Shown here: piece by piece, positions 35,908-44,793 of the stretch
Numbering within the stretch: the stretch's first letter is position 1
Layout of the letters: each line of letters opens with the position of its first letter
Source of the DNA: Achromobacter sp. Root83
Lineage (GTDB): Bacteria; Pseudomonadota; Gammaproteobacteria; Burkholderiales; Burkholderiaceae_B
Direction of reading: 5' to 3'
Assembly (NCBI RefSeq): GCF_001428845.1
Contig: NZ_LMIU01000025.1
Location: forward strand, 210,419-274,418
DNA length: 64,000 bases
The notes under the pieces: generated by a model
What the model was told of the DNA's origin: nothing
What the model saw: only the letters and a program-made list of their open reading frames with translations
Databases searched by the model: none
Made by a program: the position numbers and the translations under genes

Positions 35908-36205
35908 CCTGCCCGCTTGATTTACTTACGAATTTCGTATTAGAATCTAAGTCTTCACATGAAGTTTCCCGTGCTGGTCTACTATGCTTTGTAGTTCAGC
36001 ACTCTGACCCCCAACCGCGTAGCGTCAAGAAGCGGGTGGCAGGCAGCGGGTATAAGCACGGGGCGGAAACACTCCCCCCTCATCCACTAAGACTGGGTGG
36101 CCGGACCAGGCAGCGCACAGCGCAGCCCATACAGTCCGGCGGCTAAAACCCTGTCTACCCCCACACAGCGATGCGCGGCAAGAACGACACTTAAGAGGTG
36201 CATCC
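35908..36205 (+). promoter_or_regulatory. rpmB promoter and long 5' leader
   Basis: TTGATT at 35917-35922 and TAGAAT at 35941-35946, spaced by 18 bp, make a plausible sigma-70 promoter. Transcription from it would give a leader of about 250 bases before rpmB. The leader is GC-rich and could fold extensively. I recognise no known riboswitch in it and no gene. Ribosomal protein autoregulation is a possibility only. Confidence 0.5.
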
Positions 36206-36442
36206 ATGGCACGCGTATGCCAAGTGACCGGCAAAGGCCCGATGGTGGGCAACAATGTTTCGCACGCGAACAACAAGACCAAGCGTCGCTTCCTGCCCAA
36301 CCTGCAATCGCGCCGGTTCTGGGTTGAAAGCGAAAACCGCTGGGTTCGCCTGCGCGTCTCGGCCAAGGCCATCCGCACGATCGACAAGAACGGCATCGAA
36401 GCCGTGCTGGCCGAAATGCGTGCCCGCGGCGAAATGGCCTAA
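36206..36442 (+). CDS. rpmB: 50S ribosomal protein L28
   Basis: A 78-residue L28. It begins [29 protein letters not shown], the standard N-terminus, and includes [27 protein letters not shown]. The length matches the family. Its first Cys is retained but no full zinc ribbon, as in most betaproteobacterial L28. It pairs with rpmG 37 bp downstream, the common gene order for L28 and L33. The start is preceded by AAGAGGTG. Confidence 0.98.
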   Translation: MARVCQVTGKGPMVGNNVSHANNKTKRRFLPNLQSRRFWVESENRWVRLRVSAKAIRTIDKNGIEAVLAEMRARGEMA

Positions 36443-36479
36443 TCGGCCTCCCCGCCAATCTACATACTAGGAGCACGAC

Positions 36480-36647
36480 ATGGCCAAAGGTATCCGCGAA
36501 AAGATCAAGCTCGAGTCGACTGCCGGCACGGGTCATTTCTACACGACCACCAAGAACAAGCGCAACATGCCCGAGAAGATGCTGATCAAGAAGTTTGATC
36601 CGGTCGCTCGCAAGCACGTGGACTACAAGGAAACCAAGCTGAAGTAA
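36480..36647 (+). CDS. rpmG: 50S ribosomal protein L33
   Basis: A 55-residue L33 beginning [18 protein letters not shown] and ending VDYKETKLK. The four zinc-ribbon cysteines are absent, so this is the zinc-independent form. AGGAG lies about 5 bases upstream of the ATG. It follows rpmB in the same transcript and is followed by a strong intrinsic terminator. Confidence 0.98.
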   Translation: MAKGIREKIKLESTAGTGHFYTTTKNKRNMPEKMLIKKFDPVARKHVDYKETKLK

Positions 36648-36675
36648 TTCAGCCGGTATCCCGCGCGTCGAAAGG

Positions 36676-36701
36676 GCCCTGCAAATTGCAGGGCTTTTTT
36701 T
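36676..36701 (+). terminator. Intrinsic terminator of rpmB-rpmG
   Basis: GCCCTGC and GCAGGGC form the core stem around an AAATT loop, and seven T residues follow. It starts 28 bp after the rpmG stop codon. This is a textbook rho-independent terminator. Confidence 0.92.
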
Positions 36702-36858
36702 ATTGGCGGCGGGCGGGGATCAGAACGTTTCCGGGTGGGGCGGCGGGGCAACTATTCCATTTGCCGCATCGCGGAAGCGCATGTTTCAATTAGGCCGCCA
36801 GCCGCGGCGCCCCCTGGGCGCGCCTACGCCCGATTCCTCTTTAGCCTGCGATACTGCC

Positions 36859-38088
36859 ATGATCCGTCCCTGCCTTACCCTGATGCGCCGCGCACTCGCG
36901 CCCGCACTTCTGGCCCTGGCGCTGGCTCCTGCCGCTCCTGCCGTCGCGAAAGACAAGGAACCGCCGATCCGCATCGGCGAGATCAACAGCTACAAGGCCA
37001 TACCCGCCTTTCTGGGCCCCTACAAGAAGGGCTGGCAACTCGCGCTGGAAGAGGTCAACGCCGCGGGCGGCGTACTCGGCAGGAAGCTTGAAGTGGTTTC
37101 ACGCGACGACAACGGCAACCCCGGCGACGCAGTGCGCGCCGCCCAGGAGCTGCTGGCGCGCGAAAAGGTCGAGCTATTGTTCGGCGGCTTTCTGTCCAAT
37201 ACCGGCCTGGCGCTGACCGACTTCGCCAAGCAGCAAGAGGTCTTCTTCCTGGCTGCCGAACCGCTTACCGACAAGATCACCTGGCAGGAAGGCAACCGCT
37301 ACACCTACCGCCTGCGCCCGTCCACCTGGATGCATGTGGCGGCGCTCGCCCCCAAGGCGCTCGCCTTGCGCAAGAAGCGCTGGGCCATCGTCTATCCCAA
37401 CTATGAATACGGGCAGTCCGCCGTGGCCACGTTCAAGGCGATGATGACGTCCTTCCAGTCCGACGTCGAGTTCGTGGCCGAGCAGGCCGTTCCGCTGGGG
37501 AAGGTGGATGCCGGCGCCGTCGTGCAGGCCTTGGCCGATGCCAAGCCGGACGCCATCTTCAACGTGCTGTTCGCCGCCGACCTGACCCGCTTTGTGCGCG
37601 AAGGCAACACGCGCGGCCTGTTTGAAAACCGCGCAGTGGTGTCTGTATTGTCGGGCGAACCCGAATACCTGGAGCCGCTGGGCGCCGATACGCCCACCGG
37701 CTGGATCGTCACGGGCTACCCCTGGTACGCCATCGACACGCCGGCCAACAACACTTTCGTCGAGGCCTACAAGAAGCGCTACAACGAAACGCCCAAGGTG
37801 GGATCGGTGGTCGGATACGCGTCGCTGATGTCTATCGCCCAGGGCCTGAAGGCGGCCGGCTCCGTGGACACGGAAAAGCTCGTCGACGCCTTTGCGGGGC
37901 TGAAGGTCGACACCCCCTACGGCCCCGTCCAGTACCGCAAGATCGATCATCAATCGACAATGGGCGTGTACGTGGGCGTGACCGCGCTGGAAGACGGCAA
38001 AGGCATCATGAAGGACTTCGTCTATATAGACGGCGCCCGGCTGCAGCCGCCCGACGAACAGGTCCGCAAGATGCGTCCGGCGCACTGA
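36859..38088 (+). CDS. Branched-chain amino acid-type ABC substrate-binding protein (LivJ/K-like)
   Basis: A 409-residue receptor with signal peptide (start ATG 36859, MIRPCLTLMRRALAP; cleavage near residue 30). The mature part starts PPIRIGEINSYKAIPAFLGPYKKGWQLALEEVNAAGGVLGRKLEVV, in family style (residues 34-79), and includes DDNGNPGDAVRAAQELLAREKVELLFGG. It overlaps the permease gene by one base (TGATG). The binding site sequence suggests a Leu/Ile/Val-type or aliphatic amide/urea-type receptor, but the ligand is unknown. Confidence 0.92.
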   Translation: MIRPCLTLMRRALAPALLALALAPAAPAVAKDKEPPIRIGEINSYKAIPAFLGPYKKGWQLALEEVNAAGGVLGRKLEVVSRDDNGNPGDAVRAAQELLAREKVELLFGGFLSNTGLALTDFAKQQEVFFLAAEPLTDKITWQEGNRYTYRLRPSTWMHVAALAPKALALRKKRWAIVYPNYEYGQSAVATFKAMMTSFQSDVEFVAEQAVPLGKVDAGAVVQALADAKPDAIFNVLFAADLTRFVREGNTRGLFENRAVVSVLSGEPEYLEPLGADTPTGWIVTGYPWYAIDTPANNTFVEAYKKRYNETPKVGSVVGYASLMSIAQGLKAAGSVDTEKLVDAFAGLKVDTPYGPVQYRKIDHQSTMGVYVGVTALEDGKGIMKDFVYIDGARLQPPDEQVRKMRPAH

Positions 38089-39965
38089 TGAGCGTTTCCG
38101 GGCTGCTGCTGCAGCTGCTCAACGGCCTCGCGGACGCCAGCGCGCTGTTTCTGGTCGCCGCGGGCCTGTCGCTGATTTTCGGCGTGACGCGCGTCGTCAA
38201 CTTCGCGCATGGCTCGTTCTACATGCTGGGCATTTACCTGGCCTGGACATTCACCCGCTACTTCGGCGATGGCGCCGGCTACTGGGCCGGCCTGCTACTG
38301 GCGGCGCTGACCACCGGCGTGATCGGCGCCGCGGCCGAACTGCTCGTGCTCAAGCGCCTGTACCGCGCCCCCGAACTGTTCCAGTTGCTCGCCACGTTTG
38401 CCCTGGTGCTCATCATCGGCGACGCCACGCTGGCCCTCTGGGGCCCCGAAGATCTCTTTGCCGCCCGCGCCCCCGGCCTTTCGGGGGCCGTCCAGATCCT
38501 GGGCCGCCGCTATCCCCAGTATGACCTCCTGCTGATCGCGGCGGGCCCGGTCGTCCTGGGCCTGCTCTGGCTCCTGCTGATGCGCACGCGCTGGGGCAGG
38601 CTGCTGCGGGCGGCGGCGGAAAACCGCACGATGCTGGCCGCGCTGGGCGTGAACCAGGCCTGGCTGTTCACCTCCGCCTTTACCCTGGGCGCCTTCCTGG
38701 CCGGCCTGGGCGGCGCGCTGGCTGCGCCGCGCGTGCCGGCCACGCTGGGGCTGGACCTGGAAATCATCGCCAGCGCGTTCGTGGTCGTGGTCGTGGGCGG
38801 CCTGGGATCGATTCCGGGCGCCTTCCTGGCGGCCTTGCTCATCTGCTCCATCAAGGCCGTGTTCGTCTTCCTGGGACAGGTGCAGATCGGCCCCTGGGTC
38901 TTCAATCTGTCCAAGCTGACGCTGCTGGCCGAATTCGCGGTGATGGCCGTGGTGCTGGTGGTGCGGCCCTGGGGCCTGCTGGGCAAGCCGCCCGCCCCGA
39001 GCTCGCACGCGGGCATGCCCGAGCGCCCCATCGCTCCGGCCGGCCCCCGCCTGCGGCTGGCCTATGGCGTGCTGCTGGCGCTGCTGGCCCTGGTGCCGGT
39101 CGCCACCCTGTACTGGCCCTATCTCAGCATCCTGATGACCGAGATCCTGATCGCCGCGCTGTTTGCGGCCAGCCTCCACTTCCTGACCGGCATCGCCGGC
39201 ATGACCTCGTTCGGCCATGCGGCGTGGTTCGGCCTGGGCGCCTATGGCGCCGCGCTGCTGCTGAAGCTGGCCGCCGTGCCCATGGAAGCGGCCTTGCTGC
39301 TGGGCCCCTTTGCCGCCGCGTTCGGCGCGCTGGTGTTCGGCTGGTTCTGCGTGCGCCTGTCCGGCGTGTATCTGGCGATGCTCACGCTGGCCGTCGCGCA
39401 GATCCTCTGGGCACTCACCTATCAATGGGACGATGTCACGGGCGGCAGCAACGGCCTGACCGGACTGTGGCCATCGGCCTGGCTGGCGCAAGGCCCCGGG
39501 TTCTACTACGTCACGCTCGCACTGTGCGCGGCGGGGGTCTGGTGGCTGCGCCGCCTGGCATTCTCGCCGCTGGGCTACGCGTTGCGCGGCGTGCGCGATT
39601 CCGCCTTGCGCGCCGAAGCGCTGGGCATGGACACGCGGCGCGTGCAGTGGGCAGGCTTTGTCGCCGCGTCCTTCGCCGCGGGCCTGGCCGGGTCGCTCTA
39701 CGCGTTTTCCAAGGGCAGCATCGCGCCCGACGTGCTGGCGGTGAGCCGCTCGGTCGACGGCCTGGTCATGGTGCTGCTGGGCGGCATCCAGACGCTGGCC
39801 GGACCGCTCGTCGGCGCGGCGTCGTACACCTGGCTGCAGGACGCCGCCGCGCGCAGCACCGAGTACTGGCATGCCGTGCTCGGCCTGGCCATCCTGGCCC
39901 TGGTCATGGCCTTCCCGGAAGGCCTGGCGGGCGCGGCCGCGCGCCTGCGCAGGAGACCCGCATGA
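38088..39965 (+). CDS. Fused LivH-LivM type ABC transporter permease
   Basis: A 625-residue protein that joins two permeases usually encoded separately. Residues 1-~300 are LivH-like (LSLIFGVTRVVNFAHGSFYMLG at about 27-48; VVVVGGLGSIPGAFLAALL later). Residues ~330-620 are LivM-like (LTGIAGMTSFGHAAWFGLGAYG and GVRDSALRAEALGMD). A Pro-rich stretch (GKPPAPSSHAGMPERP, about 302-317) is the linker. Both halves keep their EAA-like and substrate-channel regions, so the fusion should still be functional. It overlaps the receptor gene by 1 bp and the ATPase gene by 4 bp. Confidence 0.92.
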   Translation: MSVSGLLLQLLNGLADASALFLVAAGLSLIFGVTRVVNFAHGSFYMLGIYLAWTFTRYFGDGAGYWAGLLLAALTTGVIGAAAELLVLKRLYRAPELFQLLATFALVLIIGDATLALWGPEDLFAARAPGLSGAVQILGRRYPQYDLLLIAAGPVVLGLLWLLLMRTRWGRLLRAAAENRTMLAALGVNQAWLFTSAFTLGAFLAGLGGALAAPRVPATLGLDLEIIASAFVVVVVGGLGSIPGAFLAALLICSIKAVFVFLGQVQIGPWVFNLSKLTLLAEFAVMAVVLVVRPWGLLGKPPAPSSHAGMPERPIAPAGPRLRLAYGVLLALLALVPVATLYWPYLSILMTEILIAALFAASLHFLTGIAGMTSFGHAAWFGLGAYGAALLLKLAAVPMEAALLLGPFAAAFGALVFGWFCVRLSGVYLAMLTLAVAQILWALTYQWDDVTGGSNGLTGLWPSAWLAQGPGFYYVTLALCAAGVWWLRRLAFSPLGYALRGVRDSALRAEALGMDTRRVQWAGFVAASFAAGLAGSLYAFSKGSIAPDVLAVSRSVDGLVMVLLGGIQTLAGPLVGAASYTWLQDAAARSTEYWHAVLGLAILALVMAFPEGLAGAAARLRRRPA

Positions 39966-40729
39966 GCCAGGCCGCCCCGCTGCTGCAGGTCAGCAACCTG
40001 CGGAAATCGTTCGGCGGCATCGACGCGCTCGCCGACGTGTCCTTCACGCTCGACGCCGGCCGCATGCTGGCCCTGATCGGGCCGAACGGCGCCGGCAAGT
40101 CCACCTGCTTCAACGTGCTGGGCGGACAACTGCGCCCGGACTCCGGATCCGTCCGTCTGGACGGGCGCGAACTGGTCGGCCTGTCGGCCGGCAAGATCTG
40201 CCGGCTGGGCGTGGGCCGCAGCTTCCAGACCGCCGCCACCTTCCGTTCCATGACGGTGCTCGAGAACGTGCAGACGGCCTTGCTGTCCCGCGACCGGCTG
40301 CTCTTGAACCCCTGGCGCCGCGCCGCCCGGCATGCCGCCGACGAAGCCATGACCCTGCTATCCCAGGTGCAGATGGCCAACAAGGCGGGCGAGGCCTGCG
40401 GCACGCTCGCCTATGGCGACGTCAAGCGGGTCGAGCTGGCGATGGCGCTGGCGCATCAGCCGCGACTCTTGCTCATGGACGAGCCGACCGCCGGCATGGC
40501 CACCAACGAGCGCCATGCGTTGATGCGCCTGACCCGCCAACTGGCGGACACGCAGCGCATCGCCGTCCTGTTCACCGAGCACAGCCTGGATGTGGTCTTC
40601 AAGCACGCCGACCGCATCGCCGTGCTGGTGCGGGGCAGCCTGCTGGCCGAAGGAACGCCCGCGGCGATCGCGGCGGACGAACGCGTCAAGGCCGCCTATC
40701 TGGGCACCGAAGCGCCTCGGTCCGCCTGA
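39962..40729 (+). CDS. Branched-chain amino acid-type ABC ATP-binding protein (LivG-like)
   Basis: A 255-residue ATPase. The start is ATG 39962 (MSQAAPLLQVSNLRKSFGG), in an ATGA overlap with the permease gene. Walker A is LIGPNGAGKSTCFN, the signature region is LAYGDVKRVELAMALAHQP (LAYGD replacing LSGGQ, as in LivG), Walker B is LLLMDEPTAGM, and the switch is FTEHSLDVVF. LivG normally pairs with LivF, but no second ATPase follows; the next gene is on the opposite strand. A LivF partner from elsewhere, or a homodimer, is needed. Confidence 0.94.
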   Translation: MSQAAPLLQVSNLRKSFGGIDALADVSFTLDAGRMLALIGPNGAGKSTCFNVLGGQLRPDSGSVRLDGRELVGLSAGKICRLGVGRSFQTAATFRSMTVLENVQTALLSRDRLLLNPWRRAARHAADEAMTLLSQVQMANKAGEACGTLAYGDVKRVELAMALAHQPRLLLMDEPTAGMATNERHALMRLTRQLADTQRIAVLFTEHSLDVVFKHADRIAVLVRGSLLAEGTPAAIAADERVKAAYLGTEAPRSA

Positions 40730-40754
40730 GCGCAAGGCGCGGCGGGGCGTGGGA

Positions 40755-42539
40755 TCAGCCGTCGCGCTGCGGACTCTCGGGCTGGCATTCCCAGAAGATC
40801 TTGGCCTGGCATCCCGCACAGATCCCACGGTCCAGCTTGGCGTAGATGGCGTGCAGCGCCGTCGCCTTGTCCGGGAAGATATGGTCCGCGCCCAGCCGAT
40901 CCAGGAACCCCGTGCGGCGCCACATGTCCAGCACCTCGGGCCGCGGCCGGTGGAAGTACAGGTCCCCGCCCATGGCGCGCCTGGCCGTCAGTTCGTCGTC
41001 CCAGACCTGGGCGCCGGCCAGGTCGATGAAGTTCATGCTTTTCGCCATCACCAGCAGATGGCGCGGCGCGCCCGGCGCCGCCCGCAGGTCATGCAGGCGC
41101 TGCGCCACGTGCGCGGCCGCGCCGAAATAGACCGAGCCTTCCATGCGCAGCAGCTTCAGCTGGGGACATTCCGGCAAGGCGTCCTGCTGATGTTCCAGCA
41201 CGATGAAGCGACGGTCCAGTCCGCGCGAATCGAACCCCATCGTCCGCATCGCGGGACGCGACGTGCGGTGCAGGTAGACCATCAGCGACAACACCGTGCC
41301 CAGCAGGATCGCCACCTCCATGCGGATGGTGATCGTGGCCGCCAGGGTCGCGCCGGCGATGGCGCATTCGCCCGGCTGCGTGCGGATCAAATGCCGCCAG
41401 CGTGGAATGTCCAGCAGTGTCCAGGCCACCAGCAGCAGCAGACCAGAAATTGCCGCGTGCGGGATCATTGCCAGCAAGGGGGCCGAAACGGCCACCAGCA
41501 CCACCAGCAATACCGCCGAGAACACGGACGCCAGCGGCGTCTTCGCGCCGGCTTCGTAGTTTGGAATCGACCGGTTCAGCGACCCGCAGGACAGGTAGCA
41601 GGAAAAAAAACCGCCGACGATATTGGAGAGCCCCTGCCCCACGAATTCGCGGTTCGCGTCGATGCGCTGGCCCGAGCGCGAGGCCACGGCCTTGGCGATG
41701 GAAATGGACTGCGCCAGGGCCACGATGGTCAGCGCGAACGCCAGGCTCAACAGGTCAGGCAGCGCGCGCCAGTCGATGCTAGGCACATGAAACGGCGGCC
41801 ATGGCTGGGCCAGCGCGCCCAGCACCGGCACCGGCGTCCCGCCGCGCGTTTCCATCAGCGCATTGAACGCCGCGGCGGCCAGCGCGCCGGCCGCGAGTCC
41901 CGCCAACATATAAGGCTTGCGCTTGTCCAGCCTACGCACCAGCAAGGCGGCGCCCAGGGTCACAAGCGCCACCAGCAAGGCGCCGGGATGCACTTGCCCG
42001 ATGTGCGTGGCCAGGCTTGCCAGCAAGGCGCCCGCGCCGTGCGACGCCGGCGACGGCAGGCCCAGGGCGTCCTTCAGCGCATGCACGGCGATCAGCAAGG
42101 CCGCTCCGCTGGTGAAGCCAAACAATGCCGATGGCGATATGAAATGCGCGAGCGACCCGAGCCGCAAGGTGCCGACCAGCCATTGCATCACGCCAACCAT
42201 CACCGTCACGGCCAGCGCAAGCTGGATATAGGCGGGACTGCCGGCCGCCGCCAATGGGGCCAGCACCGCGAACAGCGCCAGCGAATTGGCGTTGGTCGGG
42301 CCGGACATCACATGGCGGCTGGAGCCGAACAAGGCGGCGACAATACAGGGAACGATGGCGGAATACAGGCCGTACTCGGGCGGCAGCCCCGCCAGCGTGG
42401 CAAATGCCACGCCCTGCGGCAGCACCAGCAAGGCGCCCAGCAGGCCCGCGACCAGATCGGCGCGCAGGGTCAGCCTGCTGACCTCGTCCACCCACGAGCC
42501 GAACAGCCGGCGCGCAACGTTCATCCCCCCCTGCATCAT
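40755..42539 (-). CDS. SulP-family anion transporter with STAS domain and cysteine-rich tail
   Basis: A 594-residue transporter beginning with SulP regions (LTLRADLVAGLLGALLVLPQGVAFATLAGLPPEYGLYSAI), about ten to twelve spans to residue ~440, and a STAS domain at about 455-560 (RRFIVLEHQQDALPE..., AAPGAPRHLLVMAKSMNFIDLAGA). After the STAS domain is a short tail with Cys574, Cys577 and Cys585 (RGICAGCQAKIFWEC), which is unusual for the family and could bind a metal or be redox-sensitive. Several in-frame Met codons near the N-terminus leave the exact start open. The gene is convergent with the LivG-like gene and stands alone. Confidence 0.9.
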   Translation of the reverse strand: MMQGGMNVARRLFGSWVDEVSRLTLRADLVAGLLGALLVLPQGVAFATLAGLPPEYGLYSAIVPCIVAALFGSSRHVMSGPTNANSLALFAVLAPLAAAGSPAYIQLALAVTVMVGVMQWLVGTLRLGSLAHFISPSALFGFTSGAALLIAVHALKDALGLPSPASHGAGALLASLATHIGQVHPGALLVALVTLGAALLVRRLDKRKPYMLAGLAAGALAAAAFNALMETRGGTPVPVLGALAQPWPPFHVPSIDWRALPDLLSLAFALTIVALAQSISIAKAVASRSGQRIDANREFVGQGLSNIVGGFFSCYLSCGSLNRSIPNYEAGAKTPLASVFSAVLLVVLVAVSAPLLAMIPHAAISGLLLLVAWTLLDIPRWRHLIRTQPGECAIAGATLAATITIRMEVAILLGTVLSLMVYLHRTSRPAMRTMGFDSRGLDRRFIVLEHQQDALPECPQLKLLRMEGSVYFGAAAHVAQRLHDLRAAPGAPRHLLVMAKSMNFIDLAGAQVWDDELTARRAMGGDLYFHRPRPEVLDMWRRTGFLDRLGADHIFPDKATALHAIYAKLDRGICAGCQAKIFWECQPESPQRDG

Positions 42540-42707
42540 CCTTTTCTATTCCTTGGCCAACGGCTCTCGAGCCTGTCCGAGCATCGCGAAAGCGCGGCCG
42601 GATTTTCTTCCCCGCCGGGCTTACGCCGGAACAGGGCAAGGGCATCTAGCGTAATCGCTCGCACGGACGCGCGCAACGCGCGCCCGGCGGCGCGGATCGC
42701 CTCCGGT

Positions 42708-43256
42708 TCAGCCGGCCTCGCCGCCGCGACGCGCCTTCATGGCCTGGCCGATGGCGGCCAGCGCAGCGTCGGAAATCAAGCGCGCCGCCATGGGCAGCAG
42801 CTCGTCTTCCTCGCGCTGGATGTGCGCGGCATAGGCCTCGGTGAACGCCTGCACCTGCTGCGGCGGCAGGTCCGCCGGACGCCCCTCGGCGATCTCGGAC
42901 AGCGTCTGGCGCAGCGGCCCCCACAGCCCGGCCAGGCGCCGATGGTCCGCCATCAGCCCGTCCACCAGCGCGTGCAGGCAGACGGCGTCGGACCCGGCCA
43001 TGGCCTCGATCAAGGCCGGGAACAGGTCTTCTTCTTCGTCTTCATGATGATGGGCGGCCGCCGTGTCGAAATACCGGCGGACGCTGGCGGCGGCGGTTTG
43101 CGCCGTCGCGTCGCTGCCGCGCCCAGGCAGGTGCGCGGCCAGGCGCGCCAAGGTGGCGCATTGGCGCGAGATCCGCCCGTGGCAGGCCGACAGCAGCGCC
43201 AGCGGATCGTCCGCCCCCGGCGCCGGCGCCGGACCTCCAGGAAAGCTTACTGCCAT
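42708..43256 (-). CDS. Hemerythrin-like (HHE) domain protein
   Basis: A 182-residue four-helix HHE protein. Candidate iron ligands are His26 (LLSACHGRIS), His71 and Glu75 (AAHHHEDEEEDLFP), His105 (LMADHRRL) and His145 with Glu149 (AAHIQREEDELLP). The pattern H...HxxxE...H...HxxxE is that of a diiron hemerythrin, binding O2 or sensing/repairing oxidative or nitrosative damage in the cytoplasm. It lies 24 bp upstream in orientation of the carboxypeptidase gene's end, on the same strand, with no shared function evident. Confidence 0.9.
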   Translation of the reverse strand: MAVSFPGGPAPAPGADDPLALLSACHGRISRQCATLARLAAHLPGRGSDATAQTAAASVRRYFDTAAAHHHEDEEEDLFPALIEAMAGSDAVCLHALVDGLMADHRRLAGLWGPLRQTLSEIAEGRPADLPPQQVQAFTEAYAAHIQREEDELLPMAARLISDAALAAIGQAMKARRGGEAG

Positions 43257-43280
43257 CGCATGCCTCCGTCAGTGCTTGTG

Positions 43281-44441
43281 TTATCCCTCGGAACCCCGCC
43301 ACCACAGGCGGATGGAATCCCATGCGCGCCCCGCGAATCCCGCCTCGGCCACCGGTTCCAGCGCCACGACGGGGAACTGCATGGCCGGCTTGCCGTCCAC
43401 CAGCACGCGCAGCGCGCCCACCGTGGACTGGGTCGCGATCGGCGCCACCAGAGGCGCTTGCGGCGCCCAGACGGATTCGACCTTGGCCCCCGCGGGCACC
43501 GTCACATAGGCGTCCCGCGCGAAACCCGCCTTCAGGCTGTCGCGCTGGCCCTTCCAGACCTCGGGCGTGGCAACGGCCTGTCCGCGCGCATACAGCTTGA
43601 TGGTATTGAACCCCTGGAAGCCCCACTCCAGCAACTCTCGGCTTTCCTGCGTGCGCAGCTTGTCCGACGCCGTGCCCACCACCACCGTGATCAGCCGGCG
43701 CTGGTCGGCGCCATTGGGCCGGTGCGCCGTGGCGACGATGCAATACCCGGCCGATTCCGTATGGCCGGTCTTCAAGCCGTCCACGCTGGGGTCCAGCCAC
43801 AGCAGGCGATTGCGGTTGGGCTGGGTAATCTTGTTGAAAGTGAATTGCTTGGCGGAATCGTAGGTCTTGTAGAGCTGCGGATAGTCCCGAATGAAGCGCG
43901 CGGCCAGAATGGACAGGTCGCTCGCCGTGGAATACGTGTCCGGATCCGGCAGGCCATGCGGGCTGGCGAAACGCGTGGCATGCAGGCCCAGCCGGGCGGC
44001 CGTGTCGTTCATCCGCGCCACGAAGGCCTCGACGCTGCCGGACACGGCCTCGGCCAGCGCGATGGCCGCGTCATTGCCGGACTGGATCATCAGGCCGCGC
44101 AACAGATCGTCCACCGTCACCTTCGATCCGGGCTCCAGGAACATTTTCGAACTGCCCGCCGGCACCTTCCAGGCCCGCGTCGAGACCGTGACCAACTGGC
44201 TGGGGGATAGCTCCTTCTTGTTCAGGGCCTCGAATACGACGTAGGCCGTCATGATCTTGGTCAGGGATGCCGGCTCGATCCGGGTCGTGGCCGCGTGCGA
44301 CGCAATGACCTGCCCGCTGGTCTCGTCCAGCAAGAGCCAGGCCTTGGCCGACAGCGCAGGCGCGGGCATCGTTTGCGCCATGGCGCCGGAAATACACGCG
44401 GTCGCCACGAGCAGGCTCGCCGCCAACTTCTTCATCAACAT
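43281..44441 (-). CDS. dacC: D-alanyl-D-alanine carboxypeptidase (PBP5/6 type)
   Basis: A 386-residue serine DD-peptidase. The start chosen is ATG 44441 (MLMKKLAASLLVATACISG), which gives a normal signal peptide ending near residue 23; ATGs at 44459 and 44435 are alternatives. Active-site motifs are SLTK with Ser59 and Lys62, SGN in MIQSGNDAAIAL, and KTG in DGLKTGHTES. The C-terminal region is the beta-rich PBP5 domain, with an amphipathic C-terminal helix (AWDSIRLWW) for membrane attachment. It trims the terminal D-Ala from peptidoglycan pentapeptides in the periplasm. The symbol dacC is by similarity of architecture; dacA is equally possible. Confidence 0.93.
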   Translation of the reverse strand: MLMKKLAASLLVATACISGAMAQTMPAPALSAKAWLLLDETSGQVIASHAATTRIEPASLTKIMTAYVVFEALNKKELSPSQLVTVSTRAWKVPAGSSKMFLEPGSKVTVDDLLRGLMIQSGNDAAIALAEAVSGSVEAFVARMNDTAARLGLHATRFASPHGLPDPDTYSTASDLSILAARFIRDYPQLYKTYDSAKQFTFNKITQPNRNRLLWLDPSVDGLKTGHTESAGYCIVATAHRPNGADQRRLITVVVGTASDKLRTQESRELLEWGFQGFNTIKLYARGQAVATPEVWKGQRDSLKAGFARDAYVTVPAGAKVESVWAPQAPLVAPIATQSTVGALRVLVDGKPAMQFPVVALEPVAEAGFAGRAWDSIRLWWRGSEG

Positions 44442-44793
44442 ATAGCTGCTTACTTCCATGCATGGTTTTTTCTGATGGCGGACCCAAGCGCGAACGCTTG
44501 AATCCAGGCACTGCGGCGCGATGCCGCCTGCGCGCGCCGCCCGCAATTGGAACACGCTGGGCGCCATAGGTTCACCAGGCGCGAATTTCCCGCATAACCC
44601 CCCGCGATTGTCACGACATCTTGCAATAGCCCTTCTACAAAGCACTTTTCTGCGTCGAAAACAACAAACAGTGGCTAAATACCCGCTAGAAAGGCGCATT
44701 AAGCGCCGCTCTTCCGCTATCATCGGGCGCGTAGCGTCAAACGCCGATACCCGGCGCGCGCTGCTCCATGTCCTCAACATACGGATTTTGACC
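44442..44793. other. Intergenic region between divergent carboxypeptidase and HU-like genes
   Basis: About 350 bp with no credible gene. It contains both promoters. TTGTCA at about 44608 and TATCAT at about 44718 are possible hexamers, but neither has a well-spaced partner. Nothing else stands out. Confidence 0.4.

Noticed and set aside
35950..36205. Known riboswitch in the rpmB leader
   Set aside because: No conserved core of the TPP, cobalamin, FMN, SAM or glycine classes could be recognised by eye.
40590..44210. A 1206-codon open frame on the plus strand
   Set aside because: Antisense to the SulP, hemerythrin-like and carboxypeptidase genes, which have clear family motifs.
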